A DNA stretch of 64,000 nucleotides from positions 2,881,001-2,945,000 of the forward strand of contig NZ_CP010777.1 of NCBI RefSeq assembly GCF_001078055.1, written 5' to 3'. The position numbers and the translations under genes were made by a program. Under the pieces are notes generated by a model that was not told the origin of the DNA, did no database searches, and saw only the letters and a list, made by a program, of their open reading frames with translations. The stretch comes from Rufibacter radiotolerans (GTDB lineage Bacteria; Bacteroidota; Bacteroidia; Cytophagales; Hymenobacteraceae). Position 1 is the stretch's first letter. Each line of letters begins with the position of its first letter. This document shows positions 35,308 to 44,408 of this stretch, piece after piece.

Positions 35308-37026
35308 TTACCACCCGGGGTTCTGGTTCTTCTCCCCAATAGAAGGGTTCTGGAGCAGTTCATTGGTGGGTAGCGGAAACAGTAAGAACTTGGGTACACT
35401 TACATTAAGCGTAGGGGCGTACACGGCGTTCTTATTGCTCCACCTTCTTTGGGTTGGCAACCAGGTAGGCAGGGTTTTAGGGTAGGTTGACTTTGGCAAC
35501 TCCTCTAAGAACTGGTACTCATACATGGTTTTAGTGGGGTTGGAAGGGTGCTGCATGCGCACCAGGTCAAACCAGCGTTGCCCCTCGGCCAGCAGCTCCA
35601 GGCCGCGCTCATGGAATATCTTCATCCGGAACTCAGATTTGGTGAAGGTGGCGCTTCCGTCTTCTGGCAGCAAAAGCGGCACTGGTCTTTTAACGCCGTT
35701 GGCATTCTGGGCCCGCTCCCGCACTTCATTGAAAGCCATGATTGCCTCTGGGGTGGCCCCGTACAACTCATTCAAGGCCTCAGCTTTAATAAGGTAGATT
35801 TCAGCCAGCCTGATGATGAACAGGTCATTGCCGTGGTTTCTTTCGTCTTTGCCGTTAGGGTCTTTGTATTTCCCTACAATGGCGTTGGCTACCCGGCTTT
35901 CATTTGGCGTGATGGTGGTGTCTGGGTACATCACTACCTTATAGCCATTGGAATTTTTGCCTCTGGTGTAAAAAGAAACCTCGTCTCTGGAATCAAGGAT
36001 GGCAGAATTACCGGTTCCTATGGCGTAGTCACCCGTGCGGTAGAAGTCTACGAACCAATGCATGGGCTTAAGGGTGGCGGCCCCGCTGGTATTTGCCCGG
36101 GCAGTTACCCCTACCGTAGCCGGCGCCATAAAACGCAAGGCGAACTCAGAGCCAGCGGCCGGTTGGGCCCGGTTTTGGTTATCTGTCTGGAAGCGTACGC
36201 CAAACAACACCTCTTCATAGGCAGCGGTCTCCTTGGTCACTTCAAACAGGTCTGCAAAGTTGGGGATCAACCGGTATTGCCCGCTGTTGATAACGGAGTC
36301 TGCATATACTACCGCGTTGGAATATTGCTCTGTGGCACTCTGTCCTTTCAAAGACAATTGGTTACCGTAGGTTAAATAGGCCTGTGATAAAATACCTTGA
36401 GCGGCTCCTTTTGAGGCCCGGCCCAGTTCAGCGGCTTTTATATTTTTACTTAAGGGCAAAAGTGCGGAGGCTTTGCGCAGGTCATCAAAAATCTGGGCGT
36501 ATACCTGGTCTACTGAGCTTCTGGGTAAGTAGAAGTCACTGTTTATCCCTGTGGGTTCTGTACGTAAAGGCACGCCGCCATACAACCTTACCAGATAGTA
36601 ATAGCAGAAAGCCCTAATAAAATAGGCCTCGCCATATACGCGCTTTTCAAAATCGGCGTCTAGCTTCATGTTGTCCATGAGCTTGATCAGGTCATTGGAA
36701 TGCCCAATGGTCAGGTACAACTGGTTCCAGAGGGAGCCGGTGTTCACCCCGCTAAGGGTACGCTGCCCGTAAGGCCCGAACTCAGACCCGTCAGAGGAGT
36801 ACATGTCATCGGCCATGAACATGAGCATCATGAAGCCTTGGAACTTAAAGGCCGAGGCGTCATTGAACCTGGCGTATAGCCCGTTTACCACGGCCGTTAC
36901 GTCATCCTGGGTTTTAATGGCGTCTGGTGTGGGGGTGGAAGGCAGTTCTTCCTCCAGGCTGCAGGATTGCACTGCCAGTAAACCGGGCAGCACTAACAAG
37001 AGGGTTAGATATCTGAATAATTTCAT
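35308..37026 (-). CDS. SusD/RagB-like outer-membrane glycan-binding lipoprotein
   Basis: Surface lipoprotein that captures oligosaccharides and acts as the lid of the SusC transporter. The lipobox VQSC gives Cys22, followed by SLEEE, an acidic stretch common in surface-exposed Bacteroidota lipoproteins. TPR-like helices carry the family motif ...YFIRAFCYYYLVRLYGGVP (residues ~135-155). The C-terminal half contains IRLAEIYLIKAEALNE and ERGLELLAEGQRWFDLVRM, both typical. 572 residues is normal length. It follows the SusC-like gene by 17 bases, in one operon. The bound glycan cannot be deduced from sequence. Confidence 0.96.
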   Translation of the reverse strand: MKLFRYLTLLLVLPGLLAVQSCSLEEELPSTPTPDAIKTQDDVTAVVNGLYARFNDASAFKFQGFMMLMFMADDMYSSDGSEFGPYGQRTLSGVNTGSLWNQLYLTIGHSNDLIKLMDNMKLDADFEKRVYGEAYFIRAFCYYYLVRLYGGVPLRTEPTGINSDFYLPRSSVDQVYAQIFDDLRKASALLPLSKNIKAAELGRASKGAAQGILSQAYLTYGNQLSLKGQSATEQYSNAVVYADSVINSGQYRLIPNFADLFEVTKETAAYEEVLFGVRFQTDNQNRAQPAAGSEFALRFMAPATVGVTARANTSGAATLKPMHWFVDFYRTGDYAIGTGNSAILDSRDEVSFYTRGKNSNGYKVVMYPDTTITPNESRVANAIVGKYKDPNGKDERNHGNDLFIIRLAEIYLIKAEALNELYGATPEAIMAFNEVRERAQNANGVKRPVPLLLPEDGSATFTKSEFRMKIFHERGLELLAEGQRWFDLVRMQHPSNPTKTMYEYQFLEELPKSTYPKTLPTWLPTQRRWSNKNAVYAPTLNVSVPKFLLFPLPTNELLQNPSIGEKNQNPGW

Positions 37027-37043
37027 TGTCTTAATTTTAAACC

Positions 37044-40000
37044 TTAAAAGTTTACTTCAAAACCAGTGGAGAAAGTGCGGGGCTGGCCCATGGTACCCAA
37101 GTCTACCCCCCTGTTAAGGGCCAGGTGGCCAAAGGCGTTGATGTTGGGGTCATAGCCAGAGTATTTGGTCCAGGTGTAAAGGTTGGTGCCAGACACAAAG
37201 GCTCTTACTGAGCGCACTATTGGGTTTTTAGGCATATTGAACACATAGCCTATGTTCACACTTTGGAGCCTTACAAAGGAGGCGTCTTCCACTAACCAGT
37301 CTGGCACGCGCTGGTATAACCTAACGCCGTTGGTAGTGACTCTTGGCATCTGGTTGCTGGTACCCTCGCCTCTCCATCTTCCGTCATAGGCAGACTGCAA
37401 GAGGTTATAGTTACCGGTGGTATTGTTGATACCCACCACCCATCTGGTTAAGTTGATCAGCTCATTTCCGTAACTACCGAACACGTTTATGCCCAGCGTG
37501 AAGCGCTTGTAAGAATAGTTGGCGTTAAAGCCGTAGGTAAAGTCGGCGCTTGGGTTACCAATAATGGTTTTGTCTGAGGAGTTGATCTGGCCGTCACCGT
37601 TAAAGTCTACCCATTTCACATCACCTGGTTTATAGGTGGGGCGGGTATTGTCATTGGCTAAGGCAGGGTCAGCGTTGATTTCTTCCTGGCTCTGGTACAC
37701 CCCAGCGGTTTTGTATCCCCAGAAAGAAGAGATAGGATCACCGGGGCGGGCAACGTGCACCGCCTGGCTTAACAACACGGCTCCCCCGGCAAAGTAACCA
37801 CGGCCGTAAAGAATATCGGTTGGTCCCAGGTCCAGCACCTTGTTCTCAAAAATAGAGAAGTTTCCGCCCACATCCAGTCTGTGCTGACCGGCCTGAATCA
37901 CCTTGAGGTTACCTTCTATATCAACCCCCTGGTTCATTACCTCTCCTAGGTTGGTGAAATAATCACTGTACCCGGCAGAGCCTGGCAAGGTAAGGTTAAT
38001 GAGCAGGTCACGGGTGTTCTTTTTGTACACGTCCACGTCAAGGGTTAAGCGGTCATTAAAGAAACCAACCTCGGCGCCTACGTTCATTTGGGTTGTTGTC
38101 TCCCATTTCAGGTTAGGGTTTTCAAAATCTGCCATGGTATAGCTGGGAACAATATTTGGCCCAAGCACCACATAGTTAAGGCCATATTTGGCCTGGGTGG
38201 CCCCAATGGAAATGTTCTCGTTCCCGGCCACTCCAATGCTGGCTCTCAATTTCAGGAAGTTGACGTACTTGTTCTTGAAGAAATCTTCATTAGAGACGTT
38301 CCAGCCTAAACCCACAGAAGGGAAGAAAGCCCATTTATTGGCTCCAGACAAACGGGTAGCCCCGTCATACCGGCCAGTGAGGGTGAACAGGTATCTTTTG
38401 TCATAGCTGTAGTTTACCCGTCCAAGCACAGACTGCAGGGCCCTCATGCTGGCACCTGTGATCATACGCCCGGGGTTGGTGGCGCTTTGCATGTTGTAAT
38501 AGGTGAGCGCATCTGACGGGAATGTCATAGAGGTGTTGCTGGAGCTTCTGTTCTCCCACTTTTGGTAGGTGTACCCCGCTACTGCGTTGATTCTATGAGT
38601 TCTGACAAAGGTTTTGTTATAAGAAAGCAAATGCTCCACCAGGTAGTTAAACCCGGTATTTTCTGCCTGTGAGGCGGACCCGCCTGGAGCCGTGTCACCA
38701 ATAAAGGTTCCGGTAGGGTTGTAGATCTGCCGGAAAGAGCTCAGGTCATTTACCCCGCCTTTCAAGCTATACTTAAGGCTTTTAGATAGTTTGTAGTCTA
38801 AGGTAAGGTTAGAAATAAGCGTTCTGATCTTGGTTTTGTCTTTCACCTTGGTAGTTACCAGCGTTGGGCTGTTGGTGAAGTTTTCATCCAGTTCGCTGGC
38901 ACCTTCATCATTGATCACATAAGGGGTACGAAGCGGGTTAAAGGACAAAGCCCCTAACACGGCCGAAGAACCCAGAATACCCGTCCAGTTTGATTCCTGC
39001 CCGTAGTTTCTGTCAGCAATGGAGAAATAGGTCCTGATGCCTACGGTAAGTTTCTTGGTTACCTCACGTGTATAGTTCAGGCGCAGACCATACCGCTTGA
39101 AATCTGCGTTGGTCAGGATACTTTCCTGGTCTGTGTAGTTGGCAGACAACAGGTAGCTGCTTTTCTCGTCTTTGCCTGAAAAGGAAAGTTGTTGCGTATG
39201 GTTAATAGGAGAGCTATACACCTCGTCCTGCCAGTCAATGTTAGGGCTTTTCCGGAGAATAGAGTCTACTTCCATGTGCGTGTACACAGAGTCTTTCCCG
39301 TCATTGAGGCTGGCCTCGTTGCGATAGTTGAGGTAATCACGGGTATTAAGCACTTTCAGCTTTTTAGGCAGCATGCTCACATCAAACCTGGAGCTGAAGG
39401 AAATTCTGTCTCTGCCCTCTTTCCCAGATTTAGTGGTGATCAAGACCACCCCGTTTGCTCCCCTTGACCCGTAAATAGCTACTGAAGAAGCGTCTTTCAG
39501 AATCTCAATAGACTCAATGTCATCTGTGTTTAAACTTGCCAGCGGGTCAGCGGGCGGAATGTCATTCCCGCCATCCATGCCCCCCCCGGGAATGGTATTT
39601 CCCTGGTCAGAATCAATGGGCTGGCCGTCAACCACGATTAATGGTTGGCTGCTACCCGTCACCGAGGTCATGCCCCTGATGTTAAAGGTCATACCTGAGC
39701 CGGGTTGGCCGGTATTGTTCATGATCTGCACCCCTGCTACCCTTCCCTGAATAGCCTCTGGCACAGAGATTACCCGGTTATCATTGGCGTTTTCAATCTT
39801 AACAGTGCTGCTGGAGCCGGTAAAGTCACTTTTCTCAATGGTACCGTATCCTACCACTACCACCTCTTCCAGGGCAACAGAGCCCTGCAATTCTATGTTA
39901 ATTTGGGTGCGACCCGCAACGTTCACCTCCTGCTTCTCAAAGCCTACATAGGAAACCTCCAGCACGGCATTCTCAGGAACCACCATGGTGAAATTTCCTT

Positions 40001-40346
40001 CAACGTCTGTCACGGCCACGCGGGTGGTGCCTTTCTGCAGCACGGTCACGCCAATAAGTGGCTCTCCTGTCACGGAAGTCACCTTTCCTTTCACGGTTAT
40101 ATCTGCCCGACGGGTTCCTTTTCTGGTTATGGCAGCAGCCCGGTTACTCCCGCTGTGCTTAGGGAGGACCAGGTGCTTTTTGGTTCCGGCCTCAGAAGTA
40201 GTTCCAGTAACGGCTGCGCTTGCGCTGGCCGGCATTTCCAGGGCGCCAAGAAATAAAACCGCCAGCATCAATTTCATTGAGCCGCTTCCTTTGGGCACCT
40301 CAGGGAAAGGAAACCTGGAAATACGTTTATTGTCAAGCTTCTTCAT
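37044..40346 (-). CDS. SusC/RagA-like TonB-dependent outer-membrane transporter
   Basis: Imports oligosaccharides across the outer membrane using TonB energy. The N-terminus is long: a basic stretch (MKKLDNKRISRFPF) precedes the hydrophobic signal segment (residues ~24-45), then ~35 basic residues. A carboxypeptidase-D-like domain follows (about 82-155; VKGKVTSVTGEPLIGVTVLQKG). The SusC signature LEEVVVVGYGTIEKSDFTGS lies around 157-176, then the plug (to about 300) and a 22-strand-type barrel ending with an aromatic residue (FEVNF). There is no STN domain, so signalling to an anti-sigma factor is not expected. It precedes the SusD-like gene by 17 bases. The relic sulfatase and operator lie upstream. 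Confidence 0.96.
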   Translation of the reverse strand: MKKLDNKRISRFPFPEVPKGSGSMKLMLAVLFLGALEMPASASAAVTGTTSEAGTKKHLVLPKHSGSNRAAAITRKGTRRADITVKGKVTSVTGEPLIGVTVLQKGTTRVAVTDVEGNFTMVVPENAVLEVSYVGFEKQEVNVAGRTQINIELQGSVALEEVVVVGYGTIEKSDFTGSSSTVKIENANDNRVISVPEAIQGRVAGVQIMNNTGQPGSGMTFNIRGMTSVTGSSQPLIVVDGQPIDSDQGNTIPGGGMDGGNDIPPADPLASLNTDDIESIEILKDASSVAIYGSRGANGVVLITTKSGKEGRDRISFSSRFDVSMLPKKLKVLNTRDYLNYRNEASLNDGKDSVYTHMEVDSILRKSPNIDWQDEVYSSPINHTQQLSFSGKDEKSSYLLSANYTDQESILTNADFKRYGLRLNYTREVTKKLTVGIRTYFSIADRNYGQESNWTGILGSSAVLGALSFNPLRTPYVINDEGASELDENFTNSPTLVTTKVKDKTKIRTLISNLTLDYKLSKSLKYSLKGGVNDLSSFRQIYNPTGTFIGDTAPGGSASQAENTGFNYLVEHLLSYNKTFVRTHRINAVAGYTYQKWENRSSSNTSMTFPSDALTYYNMQSATNPGRMITGASMRALQSVLGRVNYSYDKRYLFTLTGRYDGATRLSGANKWAFFPSVGLGWNVSNEDFFKNKYVNFLKLRASIGVAGNENISIGATQAKYGLNYVVLGPNIVPSYTMADFENPNLKWETTTQMNVGAEVGFFNDRLTLDVDVYKKNTRDLLINLTLPGSAGYSDYFTNLGEVMNQGVDIEGNLKVIQAGQHRLDVGGNFSIFENKVLDLGPTDILYGRGYFAGGAVLLSQAVHVARPGDPISSFWGYKTAGVYQSQEEINADPALANDNTRPTYKPGDVKWVDFNGDGQINSSDKTIIGNPSADFTYGFNANYSYKRFTLGINVFGSYGNELINLTRWVVGINNTTGNYNLLQSAYDGRWRGEGTSNQMPRVTTNGVRLYQRVPDWLVEDASFVRLQSVNIGYVFNMPKNPIVRSVRAFVSGTNLYTWTKYSGYDPNINAFGHLALNRGVDLGTMGQPRTFSTGFEVNF

Positions 40347-40558
40347 GCTTTAAGAGTTAAATGATGAGAGGTTAAGCAGGATTTAGAATAGGAGACTTTT
40401 AATCCCTATAAACCTATAGAGATTATATGAAAGCGTAATTTAGACGAATAATATCTTAACAGGCAAATATTTAAGGGTAAAGATTCTTTATAGCAACACC
40501 TCCTTTCTGCTTATTTCCATTTTGCTATAGGTCATGTTTTGTTATTGTAAATCACTTT

Positions 40559-40945
40559 TCAGCTTTGGTTAACAGGTGCGATACCTTTGTTTCCGGGGTA
40601 GGTAAAATCTGTGCTTTCCATTTTCAGTGAAGGTCCCTGGAGGATAGGGACTAAGGGCTTGCGGTCTGACTGGTGCGTGGGGGTTCGCACCTGGCAAGGC
40701 TGAATGTTGGCGAAGAAAAGGTTAAACAGGTTTACCGTTTGAGGACAGGTAGCCGCGTTACTATAAAGGACGGGAAGAGAGCTGGACGGCAGAAACACTG
40801 CCTTCTTGTCTTCCCCTACTATCAGGAAAAGGGCACTGAAGTTTTTTACCGCAGCCACAGGCTTGGAAGACTTTAGAGTCTGCTGCCCCATGGCAGAATT
40901 TGCCAAAAATATAATTGCAAAAAAAACCGGTAAAAGTACTCTCAT
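40559..40945 (-). pseudogene. Internally deleted sulfatase relic (iduronate-2-sulfatase-like), still an open frame
   Basis: A 128-codon frame with a signal peptide (MRVLLPVFFAIIFLANSAMGQQ). The segment FSALFLIVGEDKKAVF aligns with PNVLFIVVDDMNKW at the start of the 18981 sulfatase. The later ATCPQTVNLFNLFFANIQPC ... DRKPLVPILQGP aligns without gaps over 34 residues with that enzyme's CPQTVNLVDIYPTLVEYC ... DGQSLVAVFKNP. The ~300 residues between, including the formylglycine motif, are missing, so it cannot be an active sulfatase. The metal-ligand Asp-Asp has become Gly-Glu-Asp. The frame is nonetheless intact and lies between the operator/-7 box (41100-41163) and the SusC-like gene, so it is probably transcribed. 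It could be a small secreted protein that retains a structural use. Confidence 0.72.
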
Positions 40946-41099
40946 CTATCAAGTGGTTGGGTGAATGCTGTTGAGCGTGCTCAAACTATTCTCTGAAGCT
41001 TACCTCTCGCAGATTTTTTCAGGAGGCGGATCGTCTTCTTTTGACTTCATTTTCTTTCGGGCGCTTTCAATTAGAGAAGTGAGTCAAAAATCATTTTTT

Positions 41100-41163
41100 C
41101 AAATCTACCTGTAACCTCAAACTAAGATTAACACGTATGTAGATTTTACTATAAATATTGTAG
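41100..41163 (-). promoter_or_regulatory. Candidate operator plus perfect -7 box for the SusC operon
   Basis: On the minus strand CTACAATATTTATAG (41163-41149) is a one-mismatch 6-3-6 inverted repeat followed by TAAAA. TAGATTTG (41107-41100) matches TAnnTTTG fully and begins exactly 56 bp from the first operator base. The relic frame starts 155 bases beyond the box and SusC about 750 beyond, so the transcript would begin with the relic. Confidence 0.7.
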
Positions 41164-41681
41164 TAGCTATTATAAAAATGGCATCTAAGGCCGTATGCGC
41201 CTATTTCAGAGGCCATTCACATGCTCTAACAGAAAAAATCCTGCAGATAATTTAAGCCCCTAGCGTTCGTTAGCTTAGGCTAACCGGGGAGTCAAATCTT
41301 CCTAAAAATCAGTCTGAAGTCCTACCTATTCTTGCAGAAGATACTTTCATTCGCCTTCTATTTAAAGGTTTTCGCAGACAGGCTATTTAACATATAGGTA
41401 AAGAAATTATCAACTTTCCATTTGTAGCCGGCTTCCCCCCTGGCCGGGCGGCCAAGGGCAGGTGCATCCTCATTTTCTATCTATCCAGCTTCTCCAAAAA
41501 GGAAGTTTCTTTCTATAAGGAGTAGTGACACGTGCCCAAATCTCCTTCCTTCAACAGATGGCATACAAGATCTTTGAAAGCGAATTAAGGAATACGAGGA
41601 AGCCCTGGCCCTTAGACCTAAAGAGAGAGAAAGAAAAGAAGGCTGGGTGGGCGTTTTTTATAATAGGTGGGTGGGAAAAGC

Positions 41682-41712
41682 AAAAAGCCTTCCCTGTTTT
41701 AATGGAAAGGCT
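41682..41712 (-). terminator. Probable terminator of the kinase gene
   Basis: On the minus strand AGCCTTTCC pairs with GGGAAGGCT and is followed by TTTTTGCTTTT. It lies about 140 bases after the stop of the kinase gene. Confidence 0.55.
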
Positions 41713-41849
41713 ATCAAAAGTAGAGTAACCAGCAACTGGTCATAAAAGGCATCACTTGCCACCTGCCCGGCATTCTTAGTCAAGGCTAAGGAGTGTAAAG
41801 CCGGATGTTGAAGAGAAAAAAAACTGAAGATTTCCGGTGCCTGTTAAGA

Positions 41850-43346
41850 TCAGGTGGAGACTGGCACAGAGAAGGTAAAGGTGCTTCCGGCCCCGGTTTC
41901 GCTTAAGATTACTAACTCACCCCCGTGCCGTTCCACAAACTCTTTGGAGAGGTTCAGCCCAATGCCAGAACCTTTTTCGCCTTTGGTGCCATAGGTGGTA
42001 ACATGCTCCAGATTGCCTTGCTGTAATTCTTTTAGCTGGTCTGGGTTAATCCCTACCCCCTGGTCTGAGATGGAGATATAGACCCGGCCGGCGTCTTCTT
42101 TCGCCGTAAGAGAGATGGTACCCCCTTCATTTGAGTATTTGATAGCATTAGAGGCCAGGTTCCGGAGAATGGTCTGCAGCATGTCTTCATCTGCCTGTAT
42201 CATTATTTTATCTGACACGTCGCACACTACCTTAATTGCTTTGGAGTCTAGATAAGGCTGGAGAATGAACTGAAGTTTATATAATTCATCTAGCAGGTTT
42301 AGCGTGACCGGCTCATAGGTAACTGCCTCAAATTGAGCCTTGGACCACTCCAGTAAGTTAGAAAGGAGCTGGAGCGTTTTCCCTGAGTTGTTTTTCACCT
42401 TCTCTACCTCGTCAATAAATTTCCCCCAGGACAGGTTTTCTACGTTTTTCAACAGAAGACTTAGGGTGGAATTGGTAATAAAGACGGAATTGATCAAGTC
42501 ATGCGCAATCAAGGACAACAGTTTGTCTTTAAATTGACCATGCTTAAGCAGTTGCTCATTTAAATGGCGGATTTCTTCCTGCCTTTTTTTCTCATCTGTG
42601 ATATCAATCACAATCTCCAGTAGGGCGGGCAGCTGAGAGTCTGAGAACGGGAAAGGCATCTTATTGGTAAGAAAGTATTTTTTGCTCCCGTCAGGAAGAA
42701 TTAGGTGTTCCTCACAGGTCATCATTTTGGAAGGAAACAATTCATTGGGGCATTGGTCATTGGTCACCACCTCATATACCCAACCCTCTGGCAAGGGGGG
42801 CTCCTTCTTGCCCAATAGGTCTTCTACTTTTTTGGAGAAAAATTCGGCGGCCGCCACGTTGGCCAGGATAACGGTTTGCTCTGTGTCTTTGGCGAAAATC
42901 CTGTGCGGAACCAAGTCTATTGCCTGGCGTAACCGTCTCTTGGAAATGTTCAGGTTGATCTGCGATTTAACCCGGACCAGCAGTTCAGTGGCTTTAAACG
43001 GTTTGTTGATGTAATCGGCGGCGCCCGCCTCAAAGGCTTTGTCTATCGCCTCCTCATTGGCCTTATCTATCAAAAAAATGATGGGGACAGATTTAGTGCG
43101 GGTATCTTCCCTCAACTGCCGGGCCAGGTCATAGGCAGACAACGCATGGGTAGGAATTTCCATGAGGATCACGTCAGGTAGCCGCTCCTTGCAGTGTTCC
43201 AGTACCTGCTGGGCGTCATCTTTTACCAATAGCCGGTAGAAAGGGCTAAGAATAGAAGAGATAAACCGAACACTCTTTTGGTCATTATCTACCACCAGAA
43301 CGGTATAACCCGTTTTCACCTGTTGGGTTTGTGCATCACTTTTCAT
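41850..43346 (-). CDS. Receiver-PAS-histidine kinase with a non-canonical (Glu) receiver
   Basis: Residues ~15-130 are a receiver domain: DND acidic pocket (20-22), Lys in YINKPF, but the phosphoacceptor is Glu63 (codon GAA at 43160-43158) in VILMEIP where Asp is expected, and the conserved Thr/Ser is Ile (FLIDK). A PAS-like domain (about 140-260) follows, then the dimerisation/phosphoacceptor helix with His in SLIAHDLINSVF, and an ATPase domain with NAIKYS, SDQGVGI and GSGIGLNLSKEFV boxes, all intact. It has no transmembrane segment and no DNA-binding domain, so it is cytoplasmic and is not a hybrid PUL regulator. Glu at this position often mimics the phosphorylated state; that the receiver is constitutively 'on' is inference. 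Confidence 0.92.
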   Translation of the reverse strand: MKSDAQTQQVKTGYTVLVVDNDQKSVRFISSILSPFYRLLVKDDAQQVLEHCKERLPDVILMEIPTHALSAYDLARQLREDTRTKSVPIIFLIDKANEEAIDKAFEAGAADYINKPFKATELLVRVKSQINLNISKRRLRQAIDLVPHRIFAKDTEQTVILANVAAAEFFSKKVEDLLGKKEPPLPEGWVYEVVTNDQCPNELFPSKMMTCEEHLILPDGSKKYFLTNKMPFPFSDSQLPALLEIVIDITDEKKRQEEIRHLNEQLLKHGQFKDKLLSLIAHDLINSVFITNSTLSLLLKNVENLSWGKFIDEVEKVKNNSGKTLQLLSNLLEWSKAQFEAVTYEPVTLNLLDELYKLQFILQPYLDSKAIKVVCDVSDKIMIQADEDMLQTILRNLASNAIKYSNEGGTISLTAKEDAGRVYISISDQGVGINPDQLKELQQGNLEHVTTYGTKGEKGSGIGLNLSKEFVERHGGELVILSETGAGSTFTFSVPVST

Positions 43347-44027
43347 AACGAAAGTGTTTAGCCAGCTTACGTAAACGCTTAAGTAGGCTGAATCTTCTTA
43401 ATAGCGGTATCAACTTTTATAAGATACCGGGCCCGCCTGATCTGCCTCTCTCTCTTTTTCCTACAACTTAGCGAGTGACTTACAACCCGGTTATGGGCAA
43501 AGCTGTGTTGGGGCGGGTCTGGGGAAAGGATTAATTTAAAACTATCTCTATTTTTAAACAGGAAGCATGGGGAATACTTCTTTCAATGATTTATTTGTCA
43601 ACCAGTAACTAATCAACTACCACAACCAGGTACAGCCCTCCTACTTTCAGAGAACAACAAATGGTTTCTTTTTAAGTACAGGAAGCTTAAATGTCATTTT
43701 TATTTTAACATAAACTTCAATTTATAATCAATATAATACCATAACCAATAGAAGAAGAAGAAGGTTTAATCCCGAAGCATTCTTTAACAATTCAAAAGTG
43801 GAGTTTATATCTTTTGCCTACAGCCAGGCATATCCTTTTTGCCCTGGCAGGTTATGCGCCGCGCGGCTTCAATCAGGAGCCTGTAAGCCAAGACTTAAAT
43901 TAAATCAAGGGTTTATCTGATACGGGTATCTCTCTTGCTTACAGAAAAAGCAAAGAAGGGGAGCGCTTAAAAAGGATGGGGCCCAGACAAAGGCGTTGAT
44001 TTCTGGGAGTACCCAGGCTTTAAAAAG
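43347..44027. other. Intergenic region, no feature recognised
   Basis: About 680 AT-rich bases between two minus-strand signalling genes. No gene, hairpin-repeat copy or clear terminator is seen. A small RNA cannot be excluded by eye. Confidence 0.5.
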
Positions 44028-44408
44028 CTATACTTTGTTATGCCGGTGGTGCAGGATGTTTTCTACCACGTTCAGGAGGTCCTGCTCAGAAAAGGGTTTG
44101 GTCAGGTAATCGGCGGCCCCCATTTCCAGGCCATAGCTCTTGTTTTCCTTGGTGGACTTGGCAGAGAGGAATACAATAGGGATGTCTGAAGTCTCTGGCA
44201 GTTTTTTTAAGGTCTCCAGCACACAGAACCCGTCAGACTCAGGCATCATGATGTCACAGATAATAAGATCGGGGAGGTTTTTAATGGCAGACGCAATCCC
44301 TTTTTTCCCGTCCTCCGCCGTTAATACTTCATATTGAGCAAACGAAAGCATTTGGGCAGCATTCTCCCTTATAAATTCGTTGTCTTCTATCAGAAGTATT
44401 TTTTCCAT
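44028..44408 (-). CDS. Stand-alone response regulator (receiver only)
   Basis: A 126-residue CheY-like protein. The acidic pocket is EDNE near residues 8-11, the phosphoacceptor Asp lies in LIICDIMMPESDG, the Ser in FLSAKST and the Lys in LTKPF are all present, so phosphorylation should work normally. There is no output domain, so it would act by protein contact or as a phosphorelay step. It lies 680 bases from the kinase gene in the same direction; a functional pairing is plausible given the kinase's own receiver is non-canonical, but is not shown by the sequence. Confidence 0.93.
   Translation of the reverse strand: MEKILLIEDNEFIRENAAQMLSFAQYEVLTAEDGKKGIASAIKNLPDLIICDIMMPESDGFCVLETLKKLPETSDIPIVFLSAKSTKENKSYGLEMGAADYLTKPFSEQDLLNVVENILHHRHNKV

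Larger units (their letters stand above)
40946..41849. other. Long intergenic region before the SusC operon
   Basis: About 900 bases. It contains the operator and -7 box (41100-41163), an isolated half-site CATTTGTAG at 41419-41427, and a minus-strand terminator (41682-41712). A 67-codon plus-strand frame at 41525-41728 has no recognisable features and is not called. Confidence 0.7.

Noticed and set aside
35548..36375. 275-codon plus-strand frame opposite the SusD gene
   Set aside because: Antisense shadow of the SusD-like gene; no recognisable domain.
41525..41728. 67-codon plus-strand frame in the gap before the SusC operon
   Set aside because: Basic, low-complexity translation, no family pattern and no ribosome-binding site; it overlaps the terminator region of the kinase gene.
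41850..43346. Kinase as the hybrid two-component regulator of the glycan locus
   Set aside because: It lacks a periplasmic sensor, transmembrane segment and AraC-type DNA-binding domain that PUL hybrid regulators have; link to the locus is only by distance.
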